DNA of 64,000 bases. Origin: Mytilus trossulus. Its lineage: Eukaryota > Mollusca > Bivalvia > Mytilida > Mytilidae. Shown here piece after piece: positions 1 to 13,400 of the stretch; the first letter of the stretch is position 1; every line of letters starts with the position of its first letter. Position numbers and translations under genes: made by a program. A model generated the notes under the pieces. That model did not search any database. It was not told the origin of the DNA and worked only from the letters and a program-made list of their open reading frames with translations. The stretch covers positions 48,850,686 to 48,914,685 of the forward strand of contig NC_086378.1 in the NCBI RefSeq assembly GCF_036588685.1, in the 5' to 3' direction.

Positions 1-208
1 CCAGAGAACTGCATGTGTTGTATGAGTGAGCCACCTACCCAAGAGAACTGCATGTGTTGTATGAGTGAGCCACCTACCCAGAGAACTGCATGTGTTATAT
101 GAGTGAGCCAATTACATTAGATATTAAATTGCATGTGTTATACAAGTCACAGTGAGTCACCTACCTCAGAGAACTGCAGCTGTTGTATGAGTGAGTCACC
201 TATGAATA
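1..208. repeat. Minisatellite, about 40-bp unit
   Basis: About five imperfect copies of a roughly 40-bp unit containing gagaactgcatgtgttgta and gagtgagccacctaccc. The first three copies are nearly identical, the fourth (about 119-165) is degenerate and the fifth ends near 208. The array probably continues left of the window. It makes a short open frame that has no coding look. Confidence 0.85.
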
Positions 209-479
209 CAACTTCAGGCTCTCTCTCTTTGGCTTCATACATAAATCTTTTATGCTGTAATAAAATATATACATTATATACCAAACTGAATTTAAAATCA
301 TTAGTTCATGTAGTATTAGGTGCAATTCTTCAATCAAATATAATTTTTATTTTTTTCTCACTGTATTTCATGTTTATGTTGTGAAAAAGTTATCATTTTA
401 ATATTTGATGAAAAGTCAATTATAAACATGATAACATCAGAGCGAGTAATTCAGTGGTTGTCGTTAGTTCATGTGTTAC

Positions 480-710
480 ATATTGGTTTTTTGTTCATTT
501 TCTTATATAAATAAGGCTGCTAGTTTTCTCGTTTGAATTGTTTTACATTGTCTTATCTGGGCCTTTTATAGCTGACTATGCGGTACATGTATGAGCTTTG
601 CTCATTGTTGAAGGCCGTGCGGTGACCTATAATTGTTAATTTCTGTGTCATTTTTGTCTCTTGTGGACAGTTGTCTCATTGGCAATCATACCACATCTTC
701 TTTTTTATAA
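480..710 (+). repeat. Dispersed repeat, tail ending in accacatcttc
   Basis: This stretch reappears in reverse orientation at 6600-6840 and in part at 20800-20915 and 39828-39885. All copies share gttgtctcattggcaat and end at accacatcttctttt or its complement. The shared fixed 3' end suggests the tail of a retroposon or MITE family, but I cannot name the family. Confidence 0.7.
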
Positions 711-1285
711 CTTGTACAAACATTTATAATATTTATTTTGGTGTTTGCACATGTTGTATCATGTATGAATAATAAGTACAAAAATTCTCAATCAAGAGGG
801 ATATAAGATAATTTTAGAAAAGTTAAAGCATTGATACACACCACCATCATTCATCATTTGACCATAGAATTGGTACATTATAAACATGATAAATAACCAC
901 ACACTGACAAAACACCTTATTTACAAAGTACAAACATGACAAAAATAGTTCTTCATCCTTTGAGCGGGTGAGTGTGAGTTTGCACAACAGTATCTGCGTT
1001 ATGGATTTCCACTGCAGATCAATAGTATAGATGTAGACCAATCTTGTCATGGTAGCCCATGTTTAATCTAGTCATGTTAGTATTAGTAATGTGTCTTGTT
1101 ATCATAAGTTCTGACAGATATTACATGAATTGTTTATAGCCCCATTGTACAAATTTGCCATAGGAATTTCTGTTACGAACAACAAATATAAAAAGACAAC
1201 TCAAGAGTAAATATTAAAAAAGAATCATGAAAAACAGAGTCCTCAATCATGTCAATAGTCCAAATAATTATATGACGTCTGGCAA
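711..1285. other. Intergenic, no gene seen
   Basis: AT-rich sequence between the dispersed repeat and the LINE 3' end. I see no splice-bounded exon, conserved motif or clear repeat here. Confidence 0.5.
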
Positions 1286-1465
1286 GGCTTCTTCTTCTTC
1301 TTCTTCCAGGTAAGGAACCGGATTCATTGCTGAATGTTAATGGTTCCGCGCGAAAACTTTACGCAGTGTCGGGCAACACAGATAGATTTCTCTTGGCTAT
1401 TTACAAATTACATTTAAAACGTTCGCAAAAAAATATACAATTAAAATTATTTACAACTGGTTTTC

Positions 1466-3730
1466 CTACTTCCTTTCAGAGCATGCCTTCAGGGCAGCTC
1501 TGAATCCCTCAACGGTGTTGGTCGCTGTAACTGTTGTTGGTAGGTTGTTCCAGTCCCTGATTGTCCTCGGGAAGAAAGATTGGCCGTAGGTGTCTGTACT
1601 TGTTCTTTCTTGGAAAAAGCGGTTTTTACCTCTGGTCCGGTTATCATTCGGGGTCAAATATTGGTGACGGTCTATATCTATAAGTTCATGCTGGATCTTG
1701 AATAGCATGCACAATCTATTTGTTTTCCTCCGTTCTTCGAGGCTTTCCCACTTTAGATTTTTAACCATATTTGTGACACAGCCAGGTGTTCGGTCTGTGT
1801 AGTTGTTATTCACAAATCGTGCTGCTCTTTTCTGCACCTGTTCAATTGCCTTGATTTTATTTTGGGCAGTTGGGTCCCATACTGTGCTTGCATATTCCAC
1901 TGCAGGTCTTACCATGGACACATAAGCAGCTGCCTTTACAGGTTTTGTACAGCCTTTGAGGTTTCTACGTATAAACCCCCACGTTCTGTTTCCTTTGCCT
2001 ACTGTATTGTCTATGTGTTTATCCCATGTTAGGTTGTTGCTGATGGTTACTCCAAGATATTTACTTGCTTCCTCTGTGTCTAGAGTATGACCGTGAAGAT
2101 GGTACGATGTTTGTATCACTGGTCTATTTTTGGGGGATATTCTAATGACAAGGCATTTTTTGGCATTAAAACTCATCTGCCATTTGTTAAGTCCTTTTGA
2201 AGAAGTTCACTGTCAGCTTGGTTGGTGATGGTACGAAAGAGAAGGCTGTCATCCGCAAAAAATTTGGTCTCTGATGTAGATGCTGTTTCTGGCATGTCAT
2301 TAATGTAGGCCAGGAACAGTAATGGACCAAGGACTGTGCCTAGAGGTACACCAGAGAGAACTGGTACTTGTGAAGAGACGGCACCCTCTAATATCACGCT
2401 CTGCTTTCTGTTATGTAGGAAGGAGCGCATCCATTTATTGGTTTTGGGGTTGACGCTGTAGTATTCCAACTTGTGTAGGAGGCAGTGATGTGGTACCTTG
2501 TCAAATGCTTTTGCAAAGTCAAGCAGGATGATGTCTACTTGGCCGCTACTTTTTAATTTCGATGCAATGTCGTTGATGGTTACGATTAGTTGGGATTCGC
2601 ATGATCATCTTTTGCGGAATCCGTGTTGTACATCAGTTAGTATTTTATTTTTGTCAAAGTGGTCCATGATGTTGCTTTGTACAATATGTTCTAAGACCTT
2701 ACATGTGATGGAAGTTAGAGATACTGGTCTGTAGTTAGATGCTAGGTGCCTTTCGTTTTTTTTAAAAAGTGGAACTACATTGGCATCTCTCCAATCTTGT
2801 GGGACTTCACCAGTGTTCAATGATGTTTGATATTGGTCTGTGACAGGGATGGGGTAATTGTAATCTGTAATCGTAATCGATTGTAATTGATTACATTTTT
2901 TCAAGTAATCGACAGTTATCTGTAATCGAAGACATTTTCGATTACTTGTAATCGTAATTTAATCGATTACAGCAAAAATTTTGATGTAATCATCGATTAT
3001 TTTTCGATTACATTTCGATTACTTTAGTAAAATAGTTTGATGAAAAATAACCTATTTCAGAGGAGAATATGTATGTGTTATCACTTTGTAGTACAAATAA
3101 AATATTATGCATCATCAATACTTGAGAGTTAAGCAACTGCCTTATTTCTATCTATCATTGTCTATTGTCTCAAGCTGCATTATGAGTAAACATATCCCCT
3201 ACCTATATTTACTTTATATCTAGTTTTTAAAACAAATGGATGTACATGTATGTGCTTTTCAATAATTCAAGAGCTTTAATATAATAAAGAAAATAGATTT
3301 GAAATATTACAATAGATCTTAAATAAGAAATGTGTCTATCTTTCATTAAGGTCTGTTCTACATTTTTAAAAGAAATTAGCTTACATGTATTTGTATTAAA
3401 TTTCCTGAAAACTTCATTTTCAATCAGAGTTGAAATTAAAGCTTAGAATAGATAAAGTATTCGATTGTAATCAATTACATACTAAAATTTGAGTTATCGA
3501 TTATTAATCGATTGCACAAAAATCCTTCATATAATCGATTACATTTGTCAGTAATCGTGCCCATCCCTGGTCTGTGAGTAAAGGAGCAAATTGTTCTGCT
3601 GCTGCTTTCAGTATAAAGGCTGGTATTGAATCGGGACCAGTAGCTTTATGCGGTTTCAGGTTTTTTAATAATTTGTGGACTCCGTTGGTACTGATTTTTA
3701 TGTCCTTCATGGTGGAGTATGGACTTTTAC
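1466..3730 (-). pseudogene. Reverse transcriptase ORF of LINE, broken
   Basis: The frame is broken in three visible ways. The hAT element splits it between LLTDQ (above 3577) and TDQYQTSLNTG (below 2843). An in-frame TGA at about 2605-2607 follows GFRKR, where a CGA arginine codon would keep the frame. A small deletion with a frameshift lies at about 2173-2190, between the palm (SELLQKDL) and the segment MSFNAKKCLVIRIS. The catalytic FADD motif is intact. The C-terminal 236 residues (1466-2176) are still open and include YLGVTISNNLTWDKHI, a common thumb-region motif of such LINEs. No start is assignable because the 5' part is missing. Confidence 0.88.
2844..3569. mobile_element. hAT-type non-autonomous element (MITE), 726 bp
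   Basis: Ends are inverted: CAGGGATGGG at 2844 and CCCATCCCTG at 3560-3569. The element is flanked by a perfect 8-bp direct repeat gtctgtga at 2836-2843 and 3570-3577. An 8-bp duplication with CAGGG-type ends is the hAT superfamily signature. Subterminal regions on both sides are rich in the palindromic word taatcgatta in both orientations, typical of transposase binding clusters. There is no coding capacity. Removing element plus one duplication rejoins the LINE reading frame (LLTDQ then YQTSLNTG), which independently confirms the boundaries. Confidence 0.95.
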
Positions 3731-3745
3731 CCTTAACTGGAAAGT

Positions 3746-4450
3746 TTTAAAAGGCTATCTTATTTTTTTTCTGGGACGGCGGAAAAATTTCACCAGGTGC
3801 AAATTTGACTTATAGGTGCCGAGTTGACTATAACGGGTGTCATTTAAACCAGGTACCGAAATGAAATGACTAGACCTGTGATCAAAGAACTGGCGACATG
3901 TTAAACAGCTGAACATGCTCATGATGCTGAACGACTGGAGAAGTATTAGATATCTATTCTACCTGACTCATCCATCGACCATCGCCTTGCACATCTTCTA
4001 GTTGCTTTGGCTCAGTTGCAGAACTCATCTGTGTCTTTAAGTTTGTTAATTTATTAAAATTAAATATAATCGACCGTCTTGTCAGGTTGGTGGCTAAACG
4101 GAAGTAATGTAGAACTTGTAATAAAAGAAATAATGACGGTTTGATGAACATATTCTATTATTTTCCGATTCTTGTATTATACACTCTCCAACGGCAACAA
4201 ACGGAAATCAAGTATTATATATAAGTATTCAGTTGGACTTAACATAATTTGATAAAAAGACTAAATGATCAACAACTATAAATTAAAGATTTAAGACCGT
4301 TGCGGTACATTATTTTTTCTTTCTGACAAGTACATTTCCATATCCAAACATAAATTACCTCCCTTCTGCATTTCTTTTCCGGTTGCTAATTTTCCCATTT
4401 CGAAACATTGAAAATGTCGATTTGAGGCCATAATATGAAGATATCTGGCT
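3746..4450. promoter_or_regulatory. Probable 5' flank and 5' UTR of the ZDHHC3/7-like gene
   Basis: Stretch just upstream of the first coding exon. I see no TATA box in a convincing position and no CpG-island-like block. The nearest in-frame stop upstream of the proposed start ATG is TGA at 4436-4438. The promoter is inferred from position only. A 5' UTR intron is possible, because ctgttttcag just after the ATG also resembles a splice acceptor. Confidence 0.35.
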
Positions 4451-7400
4451 ATGGCTGTTTTCAGATCTGATCCTTGTGGTATAATCTGCATTATAATAAC
4501 ATACTCAGCAGTATTTTATGCAGATTACGTCGTAATATGGCATCTTGTTATTCCTGCGATGTCAAACACGTAAGTTGCCAAAATATTAGCCGGTTTCTAT
4601 GAAAATTAGCACAATTTACAGTCACTTCGTCACCAAGTTTAGTCAAGTTTGTACCTAATCATAACTGCACCTGGTTAATTCGTCACTCATTGTTAATTTG
4701 TTAATATAATGTTTGCATGTAAATTCAGGGTAATCATTATGTAGTCCGAGATTACTCTGAGGTCCAACATCTGTTTTGCCAGACAAGCTGTGGCCGTGGG
4801 ACGTCAGAGCGCATCCAATATAATATTTGCCGACCCAAAATAGATGCGCTGCTTCATCGCTTCTGGTGCCGACTGACAATGACTGAAGGCCTTGGAATTA
4901 TATAAATCGGGCATCTATCTTTTCATTTTTCATTTATCTTTATATTTATGTAAGTTTCATCTACCTGCCAACCTTTATTTTTCCATATTTTAACAGTTTT
5001 CACAGAGACTCATCGATTTCTGCATTTTGCCTTTTATTTTCAAAGATTATCATGTGACCACGGGAAAACAGTGATGATTTATGCAAATAACCATAATGTA
5101 ACACTTTGTGCATTTACGATGCAAGTTATCTAAATGTCCGAGAGCTTCCGATTGTTCTGGTGGTCGGAACTAAATGCTTAATACCTATCTCCTGTAAAGG
5201 AGGTGATAAATCGTGGTTGGCTACTAAATGTTAAACATCGATCTCCTACAACCATGACAGCAGTCAGGGACATAACTCTATAGGGTTATTACAGAAAATA
5301 ACATACATTTGTTATTGTGGACTAAAAAATCAAAGAACTGTGATAAGATATGTATGTTACATGTTTCAAAGGGACAATATACATCATTAGTTTAGTTAAA
5401 ATGTATACAAGTTCTATTGATATTACTATTGTCTTTAAGTATACTTCATGTACTTAACTATTGAAAGATATAACAGTTCATAGTATTCCAATTTTGAATA
5501 GTACGCCTATATGTTATTACAGAAAAAATATGCCTGTAATAACTAAAGGGTGTTATCACGGCTTCTCGATATCACTTCAAAGCATTTGCTCAGACATAAA
5601 TCATGCTTAATTACAATGTATTTAAATTTATTGTAAGAAATAATGACCAAAGCATGTAATGAGGTTCTGCGCAAGTTTCTCAGTAATTCCCAAGTGTCTT
5701 ATATAATAAGTTACATTCCTTTAATAACTAAGCCTTGTTATCACAGCTAAGTTAATTCCTTAATAGCCTTGTCTCATTGATTAACCATGGTTAATCAAAA
5801 ATGTATTAATTCAATTTAAATATTAATTATCAAGGCTATGCATTTTGTTTCTGCGCAAAGTCTCAAGAGTTCCATAGAGTCCACTATAGATTAAATAATT
5901 TTACAAATAACAAACATATGTTATTACAGATTTAGAAAATTTAAAGAAAAGTGTCTGTAATAACACACGTAAGTTATTTTCTGTAATAACCCTATATATA
6001 GAGTTATATCTCTGACTGTACAAAGGAGATGAAAAAATATAAATATTTGCATATTTGAGTCTCGAGGCCACAAAGCTTGACGTCCATTTGAAAGTGAAAG
6101 TCAAAATGCAGAATTCAATGGGTCTCTGCGAAAACTGTTAATATATGGAAAAATAAAGGTTGGCAGGTACAAATGTAGGTGAAACTTACAAAAATGAAAA
6201 GATTAATGAAAAATGAACAGATTGATGCCCGATTTAAATAATTCCAAGGCCGTCAGATGGCACCAGAAGAGACAAAGCAGTGCATCTATTTTGGGTGGGC
6301 AAATATCAACTTTTTTTATATGGGACGCGCTCTGATGTCCCACGGCCCCAGCTTTTCAGACGGCAAAACAGCCTTTGGACATCAGAGTAATCTCAGACTA
6401 ATCATTATGATGCTCATGAGTCCAAACAAAATTATGTGTCTGTTTACAGTTACCCGACTGACCCTTATTTGAGTGCGGACCCTCAGCCATTTTATTTTTG
6501 TTGTAAATTGAAAAATTAATAGAACTTGTGTCAAAAGCAAAGTAAGGATGTAAGCAGGTAAGGGTTACCAATAGATTTAATCAATTGCCTGATACATCCC
6601 AATATAAAAAAGAAGATGTGGTATGATTGCCAATTAGGCAACTATCAACAAAAGACCAAAATGACACAAACATTATCAACTATAGGTCACTGTACGGCCT
6701 TCAACAATGAGCAAAGCCCATACCGCATAGTCTGATATACCAGGCCCAGATAAGACAATGAACATGATGAAAAAACAATTCAAACGAGAAAATTAACGGC
6801 CTTATTTATGTACAAAAATGAACGAAAATATGTAACACTTAAACATTTCAATGTTCACAATTGTGAATATGACCATGATGACAGCTGTTTTAAGGAAACT
6901 TGCAACTCAAATATTGAAGTAAAATCTTTGCTGCCATTTTCTTCCCACCAATAACCAATAAAAATATGTGTGTAAACTCAGCCCATGGACAACTTGGAGC
7001 ACGGCAAAACAGACCGTACAACTCAAAATCATGGCGCAAAAAATAAAATGGAAATACTGACCTACCTACCATATTTATTATGATGATGTAACCTTAAACA
7101 GACATATATGTATATATTTTTTTGGGGCCTGATGTTTAGTTTTGCTGCATGGTCATGATATCGATGGTTATCATGGTTATACATTTTACATGTAACAAGT
7201 AATTTTCTTTGATACTTTAACAATGTATAACATTTGTATGAACGTGATGAACAAATGCAATAGATCAACTAAAATGTTTTAAGTATCAACTATCATGACT
7301 ATATTTGGCGAATTTTAAGCTAATACAAGACTTACACAAACATGAAAAATGACCTCATGACCAAAACCACAGGAAGGGGTGGTCCAATATGCACACCAAC

Positions 7401-10400
7401 ATACTTGCCAACTTTTCAAAATGCTCATGGGGGTCTGTATGTGCAAGATGGCTCTTATAGTCTTACAAAACCTTCAAGGGGGCCTTCAAATATATTCTAA
7501 TGTTGTTTTTTGGCTTCTCCATACTTTTACAAACCTCTATAGCTAGCCATTGCAAAATTTATCATTTTGTTTAAAATTGTGACAAAATTGCTCAATCAAA
7601 AGTTCCATTTGGGAGCCTCCATGGGGGAAAACCCTCGTAAATAGTGACACTGACAGTTGGCAGGTATGCACCAAACCATGGCAGTATAATCAGTTTGTTG
7701 ATTGGACCATTAATATCTAGCAGAAGCAGAATAGGATGAAATTGAATCCTAATGAATGTTATTGCCCTAAGCTTAAATTAAGAATTTTTACTGTTTTTAA
7801 ACATGTTAAAGGTGTATTGATCCCAATGATCTTTATTTTTTGACAGGTGGCCTTAAAAATTTAGGCTTTTAGGAGCCTTTTGTTTTATATCACATTATAC
7901 AATGTTATAAAACATGTATAATAATCTCCCATACATGTATGTTGATCTATGGAGAACAACTGAAAGGTTCTGAAAATCACAAAAAAATAAGTACAGGAAA
8001 GGCACTGATCATGAACTGAAATTTACTTTGGACATGGACTAGTCCTAGATTACCATTGTTTACTCTGACGTCTAAGGGGTGTTTTGCCAGACAAGTTGGG
8101 CCTATGGGGCGTCAGCGTAATCTCGGACTAGACATGAACATGTGAATGCAGTATTAGTTTACTTTTTAACCACTCTACTCAGTCAGAAAAAAAAGTAGAA
8201 AGACACTTAATACAATGTAATAAGAAACCCCCAGAAGTGTTCATGTAATTAAACTGCATGACAGCATTTATTTTTGTTTATCTGTATTTCAGATTATGGG
8301 GAACCTTTTGTGTGATCCTCTTCAATCTGATTGTATTTCTAATGACAGTGTCACACATGAGGGCAGTGCTGTCTGACCCAGGGATAGTTCCATTGCCAAA
8401 AAATGGACTGGACTTCTCAGATCTTCATGCTGGAAGAACAATACCTAACACAGTAAGTTAAATCAATGGTAAAGTTAGATGTAGTTATATTTATACTGGT
8501 TTTGATTGTGCCAATTACATGGTGTCGTATATATTTAATTTAATTACTGTGAACTCATTTATTTTCGTGGGCACCTTTTTTCATGGATGAAGGAAAGCTT
8601 GCATGTCCATGGACATTTAATTTCATGGTTTTGCTGAAATCTTTATGCAAGCCTTTAGAAAATTTGTGATTCATTGAAGATTTAATTTTATGGTTAGTCT
8701 ATACCCACAAAATCCACAAAAATTGGTATAGATTAACAAAAAATAATGAATCTACAGTCATGACAGTAACTACATTGAATATCAATGTGAACTGTGAAAA
8801 ATATTTTTGCTGGTTATTTTAATTTTTTTATTGCATTGATTTATCACACATGGGATAAAATTTTGCAGGGATATCCATTATTTGTCTGTTACATCAATAT
8901 TGTTGCTACTTTTCATATACATGTATGTATATACAGGCGATTTGGTGTCACGATATCACAGTAGCATGGGTTTGAATCCCGGCGAGGGAAGAACCAAAAA
9001 TTTGCGAAAGCAAATTTACAGACCTAACATTGTTGGGTTGATGTTTAGACGAGTTGTATATATATATATATATCATGTATATTGTAACATATATTTCACT
9101 TTATCAGGAAATTAGAAAATAAGTTTAAATAACTGTTGTTCTACTACAATGAGAACACATCAAGGAATAATTATTACTTTCTCATTCATAGAAATATGTA
9201 TAAAATTCGGACCCTACCTGTAATGCCATCAGTGCTATTGCTATGATCACAGTAGTTGTTAAATCTTAATTAGATCAAACTCTCATTAACTCATATGAAA
9301 TATGATACATGTTTTGAACAATGGTGAACTGAAATATATCCTTTGATTCTTAAGTGAAAATTAAATAGTTGAGTTAGCCATATAAACATTTTATAATGTG
9401 ATTTAAATTTATTTAAACTATTTTACAGAAGGATGGCTGGAGTGTATGTAATAAATGTGAGACCTACAGACCACCTAGAGCCCATCATTGTAGGATATGT
9501 AGAAGATGTATCAGGAAAATGGACCATCATTGTCCATGGTAAGAAGTTGGTAAAGTCCAAACAGCTCAATAAAAATGAGTTTGGCAGTAGCTGGGATTTT
9601 TTCTTATTTCTAATAGAAATACCAAAAAAAATGTGTTTTTTTGTAAAACATAAAAAGGGACAATCATTGCACATGGTAAGAAGTTGGTCCAAACAGCTCA
9701 ATAAAAATGAGGCTGGCAATAGCTGGGATTATTTCTTAACTAATAGAAATAAAAAAAAAAAGTTTTTTTTTTGTAAAACATAAAAAGGGACAATAGAAAG
9801 CGCCACATGTATTGAACAGTACAACAAACATGACTGAATGCACCACTAAGACTCTAGCTACTCCTTTAAAAGACTAGACATGCAAACAGTGACAAACAAC
9901 AATGAACAACATTGTTTTTATTTACTATTCTTAGTTATATATATTTATTTCATTCATATGAAACCCATGTTGTCTTGTGATCTAGGGGGATGCCTACCGT
10001 GCAGGTGATTTGGTGTCACATTATCTCAGTAGTATGGGTTCGAATCCCGGCGTGGGATAAACAAAAAAATTGCGAAAGCAAGTTTACAGATCTAACATTG
10101 TTTGGTTGATAGTTAGATGAGTTGTATATTTCATTTATATTATATATGTCTTATATGTGAACTTTTAAATAAGAATTATTAATCAATGCCAATAATAATA
10201 TTTTTCCAGATGAAACAGATCACAGTGTGTCAGTCAAATTTCTGAAAGATCTTACTCTACCTAACTGTTTTTTTTTAATGTCATTAAATGTCATTGAATA
10301 TGTATGAAAGGCCAATCAAAGCAAAATATACACAAGACATCATGATAAATTGGGTTTGAACATCCATTGACAATAATTACATTCATATAAGGACAAGAAT

Positions 10401-13400
10401 ATTATGTAATGTTAACAAATTCAAATATATTTTATATATTTTATTGCAAATCAAAGCACCCACAAGGAGCAGAACAATCAACATTAATTACATACAAATG
10501 ATTAAAAGTGATTCAATATGATTAAGACACAATGTTATAAAAAAAAAATAATAAAAAAAAATATATTAAGACAAGTACAAGAATACAACAAGCACAGTGT
10601 TTAATAATATTAGGGGGGGGGGGGGGTCACTGGGTGTTTCTATATCTATATATTATTTAAGGAAACTTTCCTATATGAGGATAAATTTTCCAATAATTCT
10701 CTGAGTTTCTGGAGTATGAAAGTATCTTCAGAGGACATTAGCCAAATAAATTGTGATTTAATATCTAAACCACTAAAATTTTTAAACCGTTGTTTTATTT
10801 CATTTAAAAAGTTGAAACAAATATTTGAAAGTTTTTGGCACTGAAGAAGAAAATGAATTTCATCCTCAACCTCAGTACCACACAATTTACAGATACGTTC
10901 TGACACTGTCAGATTTTTGTACCTTCCCTCTCAATTTCTAAATCGTGAGCACTGATACAGAATTTTGTTAAATAATGACTATATCTAAAATTTTCCTGCA
11001 AAAGGTAATTTTCTAAGCAAAATCTGCTTTTAAAAAGTCTATAAGTTCTGAGCTTGTTACCATATAGTTTATTGCCTATGAAATCATTATTAAGCTCAGT
11101 TTGCCATATTAAATCATATTTTGATTGCATCTTTTTGCATAAATTACTTTTTAACTTCGTCTTTAAATTCAGTGCATAATTTTCATTGATGCTAAAGTAT
11201 TTAAATAAAGTTTGAATACTGGTATACCAGCTCTTTTTCTGCTCATCATGTAGAGATTTTGAAAGGTTGAAAGCCTCTTTTAATAATAAGTCATCAGATT
11301 TTTTTAAACGTATATTATATTTAAACGTATTTAACAAAACCTCCAAAAATAGAGGATATCTGCCCAGTTCACCCATAACTGCAATATTTGTTGCTTTTTT
11401 ACTTACTCCAAGTATGAATTTACAAAAGCATAAATGAGCTTTCTCTACTGCCAGGTCTCCACATAGTTTTTTATAATAGTTATCCCCTTGAGAGTTTAGT
11501 TTGTGAAAGTTAACATGATTAATGTCAACCCTGTTTGTAATATACTGTAAGACAAGCTGGGTCAGATTTTTTACATGATATTTCACATTAAAATTGAGAT
11601 TGGTAATTATGTAGGATATGTGAAAGAGACAACAACTAAAGGCCAACCAAATAGCAGATGACAGCAAAAGGCCACCACTAATTACTCTGATTCAACCAGT
11701 CATTGCTCTTATTTCTAAATATATACTGCATGTTTAGCTTAGAAACAGCAACAATTTAAAGTGACTTTTGATGTACTAAGAATTTTCAGTATATATGTCA
11801 TGTATGTAAAAAAAAAATCTCAAATATACTTACATGGTGTATCTGTGTATTTTGATTCCTGATATATATTATGTATTATCATGTATTATTATATATATAC
11901 AGAACTTACTTTTGGCAGCATATGGTATTTTCATTTTATTTTACTTTTTCAGGATAAATAACTGTGTTGGAGAGTTGAATCAAAAATATTTTATACAGTT
12001 TTTGTTTTATGTTGGTAAGTTTAAAAGTTATTGTATATTAAAATTATTTTCATTATCATGCAGTGTGAATTCATAAAATTGAGAATGGAAATGGGGAAAA
12101 TGTCCAAGAGACAACAACCCCACCAAGCTAAAGGCCACCAATGGGTCTTCAATGCAGCGAGAAAATCCTGCACCTGGAGTTGGTCCTCAGCTGGCCCCTA
12201 AATAAAATTGTGTTATAGTTCAGTTTTTTCATGGGTTGAGGTAAATTTGTATTTTCGTGGATATTTGATTTCGCAATTCATTATTTTGCCAAAGTTTGCA
12301 TAGTTACAGGCTTTATGATATATAATACAATGTATACTTTGAATGTTTAAATTCATCATGTTCGTAAAAATTGGTATCTCTGGAATAATGATGAATCCAC
12401 AGTATTTGTGTTAGATGATTGCATAATTGGCACAACCTAACACATTAAACACAAGGCATTTTCTATCTGACAACAGTATTCAATCAGTTAAAGTTTATTT
12501 AGCTGTAAGCTTGTTGGTCATAATAAGGAATCAATGTTTAAAAATATACATTATCTTTAAAGACTCTACATGTATATCTTCAAGAATTTGTCAAATTAGT
12601 GAAAATATACAGGGGTGGATCCAGCCATTTTAAAAAGGGGGTTCCAAACCCAGAGTAAAGGGGGGTTTCCAACCATATGCCTCCATTCAAATGCATTGAT
12701 CGTCCAAAAAAAGGACGGGTTCCAACCCCCAAAACAACCCCTCCCCCCTGGATCCGACACTTACTTAGAATTGCCAAATTGTGAATTGAAAAATATGGAT
12801 CCACAGGAATTATCAAATGTGTTAGTTATTGCAGCACAAAAAAGTGATTGAATCATTACACAAATCCTGCAAATTAAAAAAATATTCACAATAACAAATA
12901 TTTTAGAGACTGAGATAATATTGAGAAATCTTCACATAAATAAATTGTTTTAAATTTTCATTTTCGAAAAGAAATCTACATATGTTCATATAAACCAACA
13001 TTTGTGAACTAAACAGTGCATAAGATGTTAACTTTTTTATGCAAACATGTAGCAAGGGAAAATCTTATACTCTCTATGAACATGAGTTAGAACTATATGT
13101 GTGCATATCTGTCTATAAAGTTTATTGCTGATTTAATCATTACAAGCTGGAAGGATTACCATTTTATATCCATCTATCTAAATTAGATACATGTATCTAA
13201 AACAACTATTATAACAGAAAAAGTTTGATTTTCATGACATAGAAAACATCAACTTAACCTCTTTATTTGTAGGTATGGCTAGTTGCTATGCAACTACAAT
13301 GGTGATCACATCCTGGGTAATGGATCCCAATGTTACCAGCACATATAAGCACACAAAACTGTAAGTAAATTGGATAAACTTTTGAGTAAAATTATATCTA

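Larger units (their letters stand above)
1288..3745 (-). mobile_element. 5'-truncated non-LTR retrotransposon (LINE), degraded
   Basis: Read on the minus strand this is the reverse-transcriptase part and C-terminal region of a CR1/Jockey-like LINE. In order: HKATGPDSIPAFILKAA near 3660, NYRPVSLTSITCKVLEHIV near 2720, the catalytic block LLDFAKAFDKVPHH near 2510, the GVPLGTVLGPLLFLAYINDM segment and FFADDSLLF near 2260, then a C-terminal domain ending in RTIRDWNNLPTTV near 1540. The 5' end fades at about 3745, so the endonuclease and ORF1 are absent. A (ttc)n run at 1288-1307 (gaa on the element strand) may mark the 3' tail. The element is interrupted by the hAT MITE at 2844-3569. It is dead (see the pseudogene entry). 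Clade assignment is tentative. Confidence 0.9.

Noticed and set aside
133..384. 83-residue open frame
   Set aside because: It runs through the minisatellite and low-complexity AT sequence, with no motif or splice context.
4655..4879. 74-residue minus frame similar to the plus frame at 6257-6472
   Set aside because: The similarity arises because both lie in the inverted arms of one transposable element.
8960..8990. Functional tRNA gene
   Set aside because: Only the B-box part is tRNA-like; there is no acceptor stem or anticodon arm, and the block recurs as a SINE.
9433..9783. 116-residue plus-strand open frame and its minus shadow
   Set aside because: It is the wrong frame of the DHHC exon read on into the duplicated intron; the correct frame gives the conserved DHHC domain.
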